This document shows, piece after piece, positions 25,820 to 35,146 of a stretch of 64,000 bases of DNA (the stretch's first letter is position 1; every line of letters starts with the position of its first letter). The stretch is taken from contig UQNW01000015.1 of assembly GCA_900542495.1 (NCBI GenBank), positions 1 to 64,000 on the forward strand. Reading direction: 5' to 3'. A model generated the notes under the pieces. That model ran no database searches. It was not told the DNA's origin and saw only the letters and a list, made by a program, of their open reading frames with translations. The position numbers and the translations under genes are program-made. Source of the stretch: an uncultured Roseburia sp. Its GTDB lineage: Bacteria; Bacillota; Clostridia; Lachnospirales; Lachnospiraceae.

Positions 25820-26224
25820 ATGTCATTTTTTGATGAGATGAAAGAGTCATTGGTATCAGCGGGAAAAGATGTATCCCAGAAAGCAAAGGAAGTATCCGGG
25901 ATCGCCAAGTTAAAATTAGACGTAAAGTCCAAAGAGGATTATGTGGAAAAACAGTACGCAGAACTGGGACGTACCTATTTTGATGCACACAAAGATGATG
26001 AGGAAAATGCTGAAAATGAACAGTTCAAAGTGATCAAAGAAGCACTGGCAGAGATCGAGCGCATGAAAGCAGAGATCTTAAATCTTCAGGGTGCGGCACA
26101 ATGTCCGAACTGTGGAGCAAGAATGCCACAGGGAGCAACCTTCTGCAGCAGCTGTGGAACCAAGATGGAAGAACCGGAGCATTTTACAGGTGATGTTGTC
26201 GATAATGAGAAATTCGACGAATAA
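25820..26224 (+). CDS. Small zinc-ribbon protein with helical N-terminus
   Basis: A 134-residue cytoplasmic protein. Residues 1-90 are helical and charged, with a coiled-coil character (KSKEDYVEKQYAELGRTYFD). Residues about 94-115 form a zinc ribbon with CPNCG and CSSCG knuckles; the tail is acidic. The start is fixed by AAGGAGG 7 nt before ATG 25820. Proteins of this layout are common in Clostridia and have no established function. It is transcribed alone between its promoter and the hairpin at 26284. Confidence 0.8.
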   Translation: MSFFDEMKESLVSAGKDVSQKAKEVSGIAKLKLDVKSKEDYVEKQYAELGRTYFDAHKDDEENAENEQFKVIKEALAEIERMKAEILNLQGAAQCPNCGARMPQGATFCSSCGTKMEEPEHFTGDVVDNEKFDE

Positions 26225-26283
26225 AGAAATGCATATCATTCGTTTACAGATAAACGATGCGCAGAAAATGTAAAATGGAATGC

Positions 26284-26347
26284 AATAGCACGGAAACACC
26301 GAAAAACCAATGTATTCATTGACTTTTCAGTGTTTCCGTGCTATTTT
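26284..26347 (+). terminator. Long terminator hairpin after the zinc-ribbon gene
   Basis: A 16-bp perfect stem (26284-26299 with 26330-26345, AATAGCACGGAAACAC) is extended by GAAAA/TTTTC and a nested CAATG/CATTG. A short T tract follows. Confidence 0.8.
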
Positions 26348-26420
26348 ATGTGATAGGCATTCAGCGTCTGATGCAGCAGGACGTGAAAATGCATACGATA
26401 ATTTTAATATCAAACACAAT

Positions 26421-26818
26421 GAAAAAGAGAGTACATGAAATGGAACTCAACAGAACATCTGTGCAGATGGTCTTAGCAGAGAGGTTTCCGGGAGCTTTTG
26501 ATAAGAGAGTGCCAGACATGGTGCAGGATAACAGGCAAAAGCTCATGGTGCGAGGGAATGAGGAAAGCTTCATGGAACATGGCTTTGGAGTGGCAGGGCT
26601 GAACGGATGCAAAAAAGTCGCATGCGATAAGTTCTGACGGGACCGCCTGTTACAGCGGAGATGTTTTTGACAGAGACAGAAAATGGACTGGCAGAGAGTG
26701 TGCCAGAGGACAGAGTACGGTCAGAGACATATTGAGGTCTGTATTGTGAGATACAGATGAATTGAAGTGGTAACACGGGAACAACCCGTCTTCTGGGTAA
26801 TCAGAGGGCGGTTTTTTT
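26421..26818 (+). ncRNA. T-box leader controlling metG
   Basis: The 3' part has the T-box sequence GAAGTGGTAACACGGG (26764-26779) followed by the pairing CCCGTC of the antiterminator, then a competing terminator. Upstream are a hairpin of the CCGTTATCGG type (CCGCCTGTTACAGCGG near 26645-26660) and a Stem-I-like region beginning AAAGAGAGTA (about 26424) with an AGAGAGG bulge word. A candidate specifier is ATG in GAATGA (26556-26561). It lies directly upstream of methionyl-tRNA synthetase, so uncharged tRNA-Met is the expected ligand. The 656-bp gap before metG is explained by this leader and the preceding terminator. Confidence 0.82.
26783..26818 (+). terminator. T-box terminator
   Basis: AACCCGTCTTCTG (26783-26795) pairs imperfectly with CAGAGGGCGGTT (26802-26813), followed by seven T. 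It overlaps the 3' half of the antiterminator, as expected for mutually exclusive folds. Confidence 0.75.
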
Positions 26819-26881
26819 ATTACAGTCCATTTATTGCGCATGTGAACTGTAATAAAGATAATTAAGGAAAGAGGTAGAAAA

Positions 26882-28879
26882 ATGAGCAATAAAGGAAAAT
26901 ACTACATGACAACAGCGATTGCCTACACATCCGGCAAACCGCACATCGGAAACACTTACGAGATCGTACTTGCAGATGCGATCGCCAGATACAAAAGAGC
27001 AGAAGGCTATGACGTTTATTTCCAGACTGGAACAGACGAGCATGGTCAGAAAATTCAGGAGAAAGCAGAAGCAGCAGGAATCACTCCAAAGGAATATGTA
27101 GATAACGTGGCAGGAGAGGTAAAAGCGATCTGGGATCTGATGAATACTTCCTACGACAACTTTGTCCGCACGACTGATGAAGACCATGAGAAATGCGTTA
27201 AGAAGATATTCAAAAAATTATACGATCAGGGAGACATCTACAAGGGAGCTTACGAAGGACTTTACTGTACACCATGTGAATCTTTCTGGACTGAATCACA
27301 GCTTGTAGACGGAAAATGTCCGGACTGTGGACGTGAAGTAAAACCAGCGAAAGAGGAAGCGTACTTCTTTAAAATGAGCAAATATGCAGACCGTCTGATC
27401 GACTACATCAACACACACCCTGAATTTATCCAGCCGGTATCCCGTAAAAATGAGATGATGAATAACTTCCTGCTTCCGGGCTTACAGGATTTATGCGTAT
27501 CCAGAACATCCTTTAGCTGGGGGATTCCGGTAGATTTTGATCCGAAACATGTAGTATATGTATGGCTGGATGCATTGACCAACTACATCACCAAGATTGG
27601 TTATGATCCGGACGGATCTTCTGACCTGTTCAAGAAAAACTGGCCGGCAGACTTACATCTGATCGGAAAAGACATCGTTCGTTTCCATACCATTTACTGG
27701 CCGATCTTCTTAATGGCATTAGATCTGCCATTGCCAAAACAGGTATTTGGTCATCCATGGTTGTTACAAGGCGGTGACAAAATGAGTAAGTCAAAAGGAA
27801 ACGTGATCTATGCAGACGATATGGTAAAACTGTTCGGCGTGGACGCAACCCGTTACTTCGTACTTCATGAGATGCCATTTGAAAATGACGGTGTCATCAC
27901 ATGGGAATTAGTCATTGAGAGATTAAACTCTGACCTTGCCAACATTTTAGGAAATCTGGTAAACAGAACCATTTCCATGAGCAACAAATATTTTGAAGGT
28001 GTGGTAAGAAAAACAGGTGTGACAGCAGAAGTCGATGACGACTTAAAAGCAGTTGTAACAGCAACCAGAGATAAAGTACAGGAGAAAATGGACAAACTGC
28101 GTGTGGCAGACGCAATCACAGTCGTATTCGATCTGTTCCGCCGCTGCAACAAATACATTGATGAGACAACTCCATGGGTACTTGCAAAAGACGAGGCAGA
28201 CCATGACCGTCTTGCAGAAGTGTTATACAACCTGACAGAATCCATTACGATCGGTGCAGGCTTACTGCATAGCTTCCTGCCGGAAACAGCAGAGAAAATC
28301 GTAAAACAGTTAAATACTACACTTCGTGCTTATGATGATTTAGACAAGTTCGGTTTATATGAGAGCGGAAACAAAGTGACAGATACACCGGAAATCTTAT
28401 TTGCCCGTCTGGATGCAAAAGAGGTTATGCCGAAAGTGGAAGAGATCAAAGCAGCACAGAAAGCTGAATTTGAAGCAGAGCAGAAGAAGCTTGCAGGCGA
28501 AACCGGGGAAACAGAAGAAGCAGGAGAATCCGTGATCGATATTGAACCAAAAGAAGAAATCGAGTATGATGATTTTATGAAAATGCAGTTCCAGGTAGGT
28601 GAGATCATTGCCTGTGAAGCCGTTCCAAAATCAAAGAAATTACTTTGCTCCCAGGTAAAGATCGGAAGTCAGGTAAAACAGATTGTTTCCGGTATCCGCA
28701 AACATTACACACCGGAAGAAATGGTCGGCAAAAAAGTCATGGTATTAGTGAACTTAAAACCGGCAAAACTTGCAGGGGTCGTATCAGAGGGTATGCTGCT
28801 CTGCGCAGAGGATGAGAACGGTGAACTTGCATTAATGGTTCCGGAGAAGAAAATGCCAAGCGGTGCAGAGATCTGCTAG
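26882..28879 (+). CDS. metG: Methionyl-tRNA synthetase
   Basis: A 665-residue class I synthetase that charges tRNA-Met. The HIGH motif is HIGN at residues 21-24 and KMSKS about 300-304. The zinc knuckles CTPC (about 128-131) and CPDC (about 145-148) are of the single-zinc type. The anticodon-binding helical domain is about 370-520, an acidic linker about 525-560, and the C-terminal Trbp111/EMAPII-like tRNA-binding domain about 562-665 (DFMKMQFQVGEIIACEAVP, VSEGMLLCA). AAAGAGG precedes the ATG. Controlled by the T-box leader. Confidence 0.97.
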   Translation: MSNKGKYYMTTAIAYTSGKPHIGNTYEIVLADAIARYKRAEGYDVYFQTGTDEHGQKIQEKAEAAGITPKEYVDNVAGEVKAIWDLMNTSYDNFVRTTDEDHEKCVKKIFKKLYDQGDIYKGAYEGLYCTPCESFWTESQLVDGKCPDCGREVKPAKEEAYFFKMSKYADRLIDYINTHPEFIQPVSRKNEMMNNFLLPGLQDLCVSRTSFSWGIPVDFDPKHVVYVWLDALTNYITKIGYDPDGSSDLFKKNWPADLHLIGKDIVRFHTIYWPIFLMALDLPLPKQVFGHPWLLQGGDKMSKSKGNVIYADDMVKLFGVDATRYFVLHEMPFENDGVITWELVIERLNSDLANILGNLVNRTISMSNKYFEGVVRKTGVTAEVDDDLKAVVTATRDKVQEKMDKLRVADAITVVFDLFRRCNKYIDETTPWVLAKDEADHDRLAEVLYNLTESITIGAGLLHSFLPETAEKIVKQLNTTLRAYDDLDKFGLYESGNKVTDTPEILFARLDAKEVMPKVEEIKAAQKAEFEAEQKKLAGETGETEEAGESVIDIEPKEEIEYDDFMKMQFQVGEIIACEAVPKSKKLLCSQVKIGSQVKQIVSGIRKHYTPEEMVGKKVMVLVNLKPAKLAGVVSEGMLLCAEDENGELALMVPEKKMPSGAEIC

Positions 28880-28945
28880 AAAAACAGAAATTAAGACACA
28901 ATTAAGATTTCTCTACTATTAAAATACTTTTTTAACTGATAAAAT

Positions 28946-28987
28946 AAAACTGTTCAGACTGAGATAACGGTCGGACAGTTTTATTTT
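28946..28987 (+). terminator. Terminator of metG
   Basis: AAAACTGTTCAGAC (28946-28959) pairs with GTCGGACAGTTTT (28970-28982), with one bulge and one wobble, followed by TATTTTATTT. Confidence 0.8.
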
Positions 28988-29049
28988 ATTTACAATGAGA
29001 AAAATATGTGAATTTTTTGACGATGATTAAAATATTGGGAGGATTTATT

Positions 29050-29742
29050 ATGCAGACGATATTAGTGTGTGATGATGATAAAGAGATCGTGGAAGCAATC
29101 GAGATTTACCTGCAGCAGGAAGGGTTTCATGTATTAAAGGCGTATGACGGAGAGGAAGCACTTGAAATCTTAAAGAACAACGAAGTACATCTTCTGATCA
29201 TGGATGTTATGATGCCGAAGTTAGACGGAATCCGCGCGACTTTGAAAATCCGCGAGAACAGCAGTATCCCGATCATTATTTTATCCGCAAAGACAGAGGA
29301 CTCCGATAAAATCTTAGGGCTTAATATCGGTGCAGATGATTATGTGGAGAAACCGTTCAATCCGTTAGAGCTTGTTGCGCGGGTAAAATCCCAGCTTCGC
29401 CGCTACACACAGCTTGGAAATGCAACAGAGTCCGGCGACAGTGTTTATACAGTGGGCGGTTTGAGCATCAATGATGATCTGAAAGAAGTGACGGTGGACG
29501 GCGAGGTGGTAAAGCTTACACCGATCGAATATAACATTTTATTGCTTCTGGTGAAGAATCAGGGAAAAGTTTTTTCCATTAACCAGATCTATGAGAGTAT
29601 CTGGAATGAGGATGCGATCGGCGCGGACAATACGGTTGCCGTACATATCCGTCATATCCGTGAGAAGATCGAGATCAATCCGAAAGAGCCGAGATATCTG
29701 AAAGTTGTCTGGGGCGTAGGCTATAAGATTGATAAGAATTAA
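29050..29742 (+). CDS. OmpR-family response regulator
   Basis: A 230-residue regulator. The receiver has acidic pocket Asp8-Asp10, phospho-acceptor Asp52 in LIMDVMMPKLDG, and the Lys of VEKPFNPLEL. The winged-helix domain (about 133-230) has SINQIYESIWNEDAIGADNT and VAVHIRHIREKIE. The ATG at 29050 follows GGGAGG by 7 nt; the ORF extends upstream to 29008 without a ribosome binding site. Partner of the kinase that starts 24 nt later. The style resembles VanR-type regulators of Clostridia; the target genes are not visible. Confidence 0.9.
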   Translation: MQTILVCDDDKEIVEAIEIYLQQEGFHVLKAYDGEEALEILKNNEVHLLIMDVMMPKLDGIRATLKIRENSSIPIIILSAKTEDSDKILGLNIGADDYVEKPFNPLELVARVKSQLRRYTQLGNATESGDSVYTVGGLSINDDLKEVTVDGEVVKLTPIEYNILLLLVKNQGKVFSINQIYESIWNEDAIGADNTVAVHIRHIREKIEINPKEPRYLKVVWGVGYKIDKN

Positions 29743-29766
29743 TGTTTTACAAGTAAGGAGAACGAT

Positions 29767-31860
29767 ATGGAAAATCATCCTTATTCCTACGGAACAAAAC
29801 TGACAGGACTTATTTTACATCTGTTTTTTACGGTAGTTCTGACAATCTCCGTTTTTCTGCTGGCGTCCATGCTGAGCAAAAATATTTTTGAACTGTCGGA
29901 CATCGGAACAGAGGAGTTTTTGGATTCCGGTTATTATACAAAGTGTATTGAGAACAAATGCAATGATTTAAGCGACTATCTGCGCCTGCTGATCAAGGGC
30001 GAAGACAGAACTTCGGAGGAAAATAAACGCTATCTGCAGTACACGAATGAATTTAAAAATGATGACAGCAATTTCTGTTACTGGTACCGGATTGGTGAGG
30101 CGTGGTACACAAACCAGCCGGACACCGAGGACGGACAGGAATTTGATGCGGAAGCCGTGCTTCTGGAAGCAAAGACCATGGGAAATTATCTCATTTATGA
30201 TCTTGTGGATAAAGAGTTTGGCACGGATATTAATGGTATGGCGGATTACTTTTTCGGTGGCGGCAATCAGATGAACTGGCCGGCAGAGGACATGACGCTG
30301 ATCATCGGAATTGATACAGAGCTGTCTGCGGTGGATGATATTTATGAGGCATCCCAGGAATACCAGCAGCTTCATCCGTGGATCAAAGTGTGCATTTTCA
30401 GCGGACTGGTCAGTCTCATGGGCTGGATCATCTCACTGGTATATCTGACGCTTGCAACAGGACGGCGCACAGGCGAGAGCCAGATCCATTTAAACCCGAT
30501 CGACAAGATCAAGACGGAGATTTTAGTGGCTGCGTTTATTTTTGTAATGGTTGAATTTGTGATACTGATCGCAAAAGTAAACAGCGATGAGTGGGCAGTT
30601 TACGGCATTATCGTGGCGTCCGGAACGGTGAGCCTTGTGATTGACGGATTGTTCCTTGTTTTTTACCTGAGCATGGTGCGCAGGATGAAGGCGGAAATGC
30701 TCTGGGAGACAAGCCTTGCGTGCTGGCTGGAAAGAGGAGTCCGCAAAGTATTTGCCAAGAGAAAGACAACGGTGCGTGTGATCCTGTTGTTTGCCGGGCA
30801 TATGGCAGTCTGCTTTATTCTGGCGGTAGGAGCCTTTTATTACCAGAATGTGATCGCGTTATTGTTACTGCTTTTATTTTCCGCATGGGAATGTTATATG
30901 ATCCTGCGAAAAACAGTGGAACAGTACCAGATCCGGCAGGGAGTTGAGAAGATCCGTGACGGGGCACTCTCAGAGAAGATCGATCTGGAAGAATTGCACG
31001 GGGAAGAGAGAAGCCTTGCGGAAGCGATCAATAATATCGGAGAGGGACTTTTGCATGCGGTGGACGACAGCACGAAAAATGAGCGCATGAAGGCAGACCT
31101 TATCACGAATGTATCGCACGATATTAAAACACCACTGACATCGATTATTAATTATGTAAACCTTATCAAACTGGAAAAAATCGACAATGAGCGTGTGCAG
31201 GGATATATTAAGATTTTAGATGAAAAGTCACAGCGGTTAAAACAACTGACAGCCGATCTTGTGGAGGCTTCGAAGATCAGCTCCGGCAATGTAAAACTGG
31301 ATATGCAGGTCATTGACCTTGTGGAACTTGTTTACCAGACAAGTGGAGAGTTCAATGAGAAATTTGAGCAGAAAGAGCTTACGATCGTAACTAAGCTGCC
31401 GAAGACCGCAGTGCTGATCCGTGCGGACGGCAGACAGCTTTACCGTGTCATTGAAAACCTTTATAATAATGTTGCAAAGTATGCACTCGAAAAAACGCGG
31501 GTGTATGTTGACATTGCGTATGCGGAGGAAAAAGTCATTTTTTCCATTAAGAATGTATCGGAGCGGTCGCTTGCAAGGGAAAACAGCAACGCAGGAGATC
31601 TGACCGAACGTTTTATCCGCGGAGATTCGTCGAGAACGACAGAGGGAAGCGGTCTTGGACTTTCTATCGCAAAGAGCCTGACAGTCTTAATGGGCGGAAC
31701 ATTCGATATTACAGTGGACGGTGATCTGTTTAAGGCTGCGATCACTTTTCCACAGTATGCAGATGAAAACAGCAAGGCGATAGAACAGACAGATGCGGCA
31801 GACGAGACAGAATATGAGATTGAAGAGTTAGAACCAGGGGAGCAGACGAACGAAGAATGA
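29767..31860 (+). CDS. Large membrane sensor histidine kinase
   Basis: A 697-residue kinase with an unusually elaborate membrane part. Segment 1 (about 15-38) is followed by a sensor region of about 165 residues rich in acidic and aromatic residues. A cluster of further membrane segments lies between about 205 and 390 (four or five stretches such as AAFIFVMVEFVILIA). A short linker leads to HisKA with His451 in NVSHDIKTPLTSIINYVNL, and HATPase with N box ENLYNNVAKYAL and G2 GSGLGLSIAKSL. The acidic C-terminal tail ends in EQTNEE. Signal unknown. Pairs with the regulator at 29050, and its last codons overlap the HAD gene by 4 nt. Confidence 0.88.
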   Translation: MENHPYSYGTKLTGLILHLFFTVVLTISVFLLASMLSKNIFELSDIGTEEFLDSGYYTKCIENKCNDLSDYLRLLIKGEDRTSEENKRYLQYTNEFKNDDSNFCYWYRIGEAWYTNQPDTEDGQEFDAEAVLLEAKTMGNYLIYDLVDKEFGTDINGMADYFFGGGNQMNWPAEDMTLIIGIDTELSAVDDIYEASQEYQQLHPWIKVCIFSGLVSLMGWIISLVYLTLATGRRTGESQIHLNPIDKIKTEILVAAFIFVMVEFVILIAKVNSDEWAVYGIIVASGTVSLVIDGLFLVFYLSMVRRMKAEMLWETSLACWLERGVRKVFAKRKTTVRVILLFAGHMAVCFILAVGAFYYQNVIALLLLLLFSAWECYMILRKTVEQYQIRQGVEKIRDGALSEKIDLEELHGEERSLAEAINNIGEGLLHAVDDSTKNERMKADLITNVSHDIKTPLTSIINYVNLIKLEKIDNERVQGYIKILDEKSQRLKQLTADLVEASKISSGNVKLDMQVIDLVELVYQTSGEFNEKFEQKELTIVTKLPKTAVLIRADGRQLYRVIENLYNNVAKYALEKTRVYVDIAYAEEKVIFSIKNVSERSLARENSNAGDLTERFIRGDSSRTTEGSGLGLSIAKSLTVLMGGTFDITVDGDLFKAAITFPQYADENSKAIEQTDAADETEYEIEELEPGEQTNEE

Positions 31861-32498
31861 TAAAAGCAGTAATTTTTGATATGGACGGCGTGTTGATCGA
31901 TACGGAAAAATGGCTGAATGTTTACTGGCAGCAGGCGGCAAGGGAAGCAGGGTTTGCGGTGACAAGGGAGCACGGACTCGCAATCCGCAGTCTGGCTTCA
32001 AAGTTTGCAGGTCCTTATCTGCAGAATATATTCGGACCGGACTTTGACTATGAGGCAATCCGGGCGAGACGGAAACAGCTCATGAAAGAGCATATCGAGA
32101 AAAATGGGATCGAGAAAAAACCGGGCGTGGATGAGATCTTAGATTATCTCCGCACAAAAAAGATCAAAACGGCAGTTGCGACAGCGACCGACCCGGAGCG
32201 CACCAGACAATACCTGACGCAGATCGGGATTTACGATAAATTTGATCAGATCGTGAGTGCAACAACTGTAAAAAACGGAAAACCGGAGCCGGATGTGTAT
32301 CTTTATGCATGTGAGCAGATCCACGAGAGACCCAAGGACTGCATTGCAGTTGAGGATTCGCCGAATGGGATTTTATCCGCATACCGCGCCGGACTGTCTG
32401 TTGTAATGGTGCCGGATCTGACGGAGCCGGACGAGGAGACAGCAAAGCTTTTGTATGCAAAATTTGACACACTTGCCGGATTGAAAACGATCATTTAG
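31857..32498 (+). CDS. HAD-superfamily hydrolase (beta-phosphoglucomutase-like)
   Basis: A 213-residue HAD subfamily I phosphatase. Motif I is DMDGVLIDTEKW (nucleophile Asp9, Asp11), motif II the Thr of AVATATDP (about 102), motif III Lys in VKNGKPEPD (about 139), and motif IV EDSPNGILSA (about 163). The four-helix cap lies between motif I and II. The ATGA overlap with the kinase stop indicates translational coupling, although a metabolic link to the two-component pair is not obvious. Substrate unknown; beta-phosphoglucomutases and sugar-phosphate phosphatases share this layout. Confidence 0.87.
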   Translation: MIKAVIFDMDGVLIDTEKWLNVYWQQAAREAGFAVTREHGLAIRSLASKFAGPYLQNIFGPDFDYEAIRARRKQLMKEHIEKNGIEKKPGVDEILDYLRTKKIKTAVATATDPERTRQYLTQIGIYDKFDQIVSATTVKNGKPEPDVYLYACEQIHERPKDCIAVEDSPNGILSAYRAGLSVVMVPDLTEPDEETAKLLYAKFDTLAGLKTII

Positions 32499-32503
32499 AA
32501 GAG

Positions 32504-32536
32504 AAAGAACTTTTGGGATTCCAGGAGTTCTTTTTT
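32504..32536 (+). terminator. Terminator after the HAD gene
   Basis: AAAGAACT (32504-32511) pairs with AGTTCTTT (32526-32533), with partial inner pairing, and a T-run to 32536. Confidence 0.75.
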
Positions 32537-32599
32537 ATGTAATAGGAAACCTGGTTCAAGGGATAAATAATTGATTTATTAAATTAGTGTATGAAAGCC

Positions 32600-32628
32600 T
32601 TGATTTTTACATGGACTATCTTTATAAT
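32600..32628 (+). promoter_or_regulatory. Sigma-A promoter of the hydratase gene
   Basis: TTGATT (32600-32605), 17 nt, TATAAT (32623-32628). It lies downstream of an in-frame GTG at 32587, which argues that translation starts at the later ATG 32695. Confidence 0.75.
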
Positions 32629-32694
32629 TCATATAAAAGTGCGCAGAAAAGGCAGATGCAGAACGCATTGCCGGAGACTGGGATGGAGGAACGT

Positions 32695-34986
32695 ATGAAA
32701 TTATATGATAGCGGCGTTTACCTTGTAAACGGACAAGAGATTATGACAGATGCAGCCGAAGTACAGCAGAAGACCGGAAAAGCTGTTACGAAAGAACAGG
32801 CAGCCGGAAATACGATCGCTTATGGTATTTTGAAAAAACATAATACTTCAGGAAATATGGATAAGCTTCAGGTAAGATTTGACAAGCTTACTTCCCATGA
32901 TATTACATTTGTAGGAATTATCCAGACAGCAAGAGCATCCGGATTAGAGCGTTTTCCAATGCCGTATGTTCTGACAAATTGCCACAATAGTTTGTGTGCA
33001 GTCGGCGGTACGATCAACGAAGATGACCACATGTTTGGACTTACCTGTGCGAAAAAGTATGGCGGAGTTTACGTTCCACCACATCAGGCAGTTATCCACC
33101 AGTTTGCAAGAGAGATGTTAGCTGAGAGCGGAGCCATGATCTTAGGTTCTGATTCCCATACCCGTTACGGTGCATTAGGAACCATGGCGGTCGGCGAAGG
33201 CGGACCGGAGCTTGTAAAACAGTTATTAAATAAGACATATGATATTGATATGCCGGGCGTTGTCGGTGTTTATCTGACCGGTACACCACAGAAGGGCGTA
33301 GGTCCTCAGGATGTTGCGCTTGCCATTATCGGAGAGGTATTCGACAAAGGCTACGTGAAGAATAAAGTCATGGAGTTTGTCGGACCGGGCGTATCGAACT
33401 TAAGCGTTGATTTCCGTATCGGCGTGGACGTTATGACAACGGAGACAACCTGCCTGTCTTCAATCTGGAGAACCGATGCAAAAGTACAGGATTTCTATGC
33501 GATCCACGGAAGACCAGAGGCTTACAAAGAGCTGAATCCGGGGGATGTTGCTTACTATGACGGAATGATCGAGATTGACCTCAGCCAGATCAAACCAATG
33601 ATCGCAATGCCGTTCCACCCAAGCAACACCTACACGATCGAAGAACTGAATGCGAACTTAATGGATATTTTAGATGACTGTGAAAAACGTGCAGAGGTCA
33701 GCTTTGACGGAGCAGTCAAGTTAGATTTAAAGAGCAAAGTAAGAAACGGAAAGCTTTATGTAGATCAGGGAATTATTGCAGGCTGTGCTGGCGGTGGATT
33801 TGAGAACATCTGTGATGCAGCAGATATCTTAAAGGGTGCAAGCATCGGACCGGATGAATTTACCTTAAGCGTATATCCGGCAAGTACACCGATTTATATG
33901 GAACTTGTAAAAAATGGTGCAGTGGCAAGCCTGATGGAGACAGGAGCGATCGTCAAAACAGCGTTCTGCGGTCCTTGCTTTGGCGCCGGAGATACTCCTG
34001 CAAACAACGCATTCTCAATCCGTCACTCCACAAGAAACTTCCCGAACAGAGAAGGTTCCAAGGTTCAGAAAGGACAGGTCGCATCGGTGGCACTTATGGA
34101 TGCGAGATCTATCGCAGCTACCGCAGCAAACAAAGGATATCTGACCGCTGCTACAGACTTAGACGTTGATTATACAAAACCAAAATATTTCTTCGATAAG
34201 AAGATTTACGAGAACCGTGTCTTTGACAGCAAGGGCGTGGCAGATCCAAGTGTTGAGATCCAGTTTGGACCAAACATTAAGGACTGGCCAAAAATGAGCG
34301 CATTGCCAGAGCATATGGTATTAAAAGTTGTTTCCGAGATCCATGATCCGGTAACGACAACAGATGAACTGATCCCGTCCGGTGAGACATCATCCTTCCG
34401 TTCCAATCCGCTTGGACTTGCAGAGTTTGCACTTTCCAGAAAAGATCCGCTTTATGTGGGACGTGCAAAAGAGATCCAGAAAGCAGAGAAAGCAGTGGAA
34501 GCTGGTGAGTGTCCGGTAGAGGCAGTACCGGAATTACAGGCAGTAATCGATACGATCAAGACCGTTTATCCTGATTTCGGTGAGAAAGCGAGAAAAGAGA
34601 AAGGTTACGCAGGTTTCGGAAGCACGATTTTTGCAGTAAAACCGGGCGACGGTTCCGCAAGAGAACAGGCTGCTTCCTGCCAGAAGGTACTTGGCGGCTG
34701 GGCAAATATCGCAAATGAGTATGCAACCAAGCGTTATCGTTCGAACCTGATCAACTGGGGAATGTTACCATTCATTATTGAGAAGGGTGATCTTCCATTC
34801 CAGAACCTGGATTACCTTTTCATCCCGGAGATCCGGAAAGCAATCGAGGAAAAACAGTCAGAGATTCAGGCTTATGCAGTAAAGGACGGCGAACTGAAAC
34901 CATTCAGTCTGCATATGGACGCACTTACAGATGATGAGCGCGAGATTATTTTAAAGGGCTGTCTGATCAATTATTACAGAGGTTAA
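32695..34986 (+). CDS. Aconitase-family hydratase (YbhJ-like)
   Basis: A 763-residue member of the aconitase superfamily, single-chain and longer than isopropylmalate isomerase subunits. Visible features are ILGSDSHTRYGALG (substrate/cluster loop), the Cys-rich segments VDQGIIAGCAGGGFENI and TAFCGPCFGAGDTPANN that fit 4Fe-4S ligation, and the swivel segment IRHSTRNFPNREGS. It resembles the uncharacterised hydratase YbhJ and clostridial proteins annotated only as hydratase. The true substrate is unknown. The ATG at 32695 has GGAGG 5 nt upstream. Monocistronic between its promoter and the terminator at 35009. Confidence 0.85.
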   Translation: MKLYDSGVYLVNGQEIMTDAAEVQQKTGKAVTKEQAAGNTIAYGILKKHNTSGNMDKLQVRFDKLTSHDITFVGIIQTARASGLERFPMPYVLTNCHNSLCAVGGTINEDDHMFGLTCAKKYGGVYVPPHQAVIHQFAREMLAESGAMILGSDSHTRYGALGTMAVGEGGPELVKQLLNKTYDIDMPGVVGVYLTGTPQKGVGPQDVALAIIGEVFDKGYVKNKVMEFVGPGVSNLSVDFRIGVDVMTTETTCLSSIWRTDAKVQDFYAIHGRPEAYKELNPGDVAYYDGMIEIDLSQIKPMIAMPFHPSNTYTIEELNANLMDILDDCEKRAEVSFDGAVKLDLKSKVRNGKLYVDQGIIAGCAGGGFENICDAADILKGASIGPDEFTLSVYPASTPIYMELVKNGAVASLMETGAIVKTAFCGPCFGAGDTPANNAFSIRHSTRNFPNREGSKVQKGQVASVALMDARSIAATAANKGYLTAATDLDVDYTKPKYFFDKKIYENRVFDSKGVADPSVEIQFGPNIKDWPKMSALPEHMVLKVVSEIHDPVTTTDELIPSGETSSFRSNPLGLAEFALSRKDPLYVGRAKEIQKAEKAVEAGECPVEAVPELQAVIDTIKTVYPDFGEKARKEKGYAGFGSTIFAVKPGDGSAREQAASCQKVLGGWANIANEYATKRYRSNLINWGMLPFIIEKGDLPFQNLDYLFIPEIRKAIEEKQSEIQAYAVKDGELKPFSLHMDALTDDEREIILKGCLINYYRG

Positions 34987-35008
34987 TTTTAAATTCTAAA
35001 AAGATAAT

Positions 35009-35046
35009 AAAAACGGAGGACTGCTTAGTGACAGTTCTCTGTTTTT
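35009..35046 (+). terminator. Terminator of the hydratase gene
   Basis: AAAAAC...GAG...CTG pairs stepwise with CAG...CTC...GTTTTT (35009-35014 with 35041-35046 as outer pairs), ending in a five-T run. Confidence 0.75.
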
Positions 35047-35146
35047 GCGTTAAAATAAACATATAAAAGCATGAATTTGTATTCTGGAAGCATAAAATGT
35101 GCTGGCAAAAAAGCAGACTTCAAGCAGGCAAAAAGGAGATCACAAG

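Noticed and set aside
26338..26637. 99-codon open frame before metG
   Set aside because: It lies inside the T-box leader, has no ribosome binding site, and its sequence shows no protein-like pattern.
32587..32694. N-terminal extension of the hydratase from GTG 32587
   Set aside because: A strong promoter (TTGATT-17-TATAAT) lies inside it, and GGAGG is placed 5 nt before ATG 32695.
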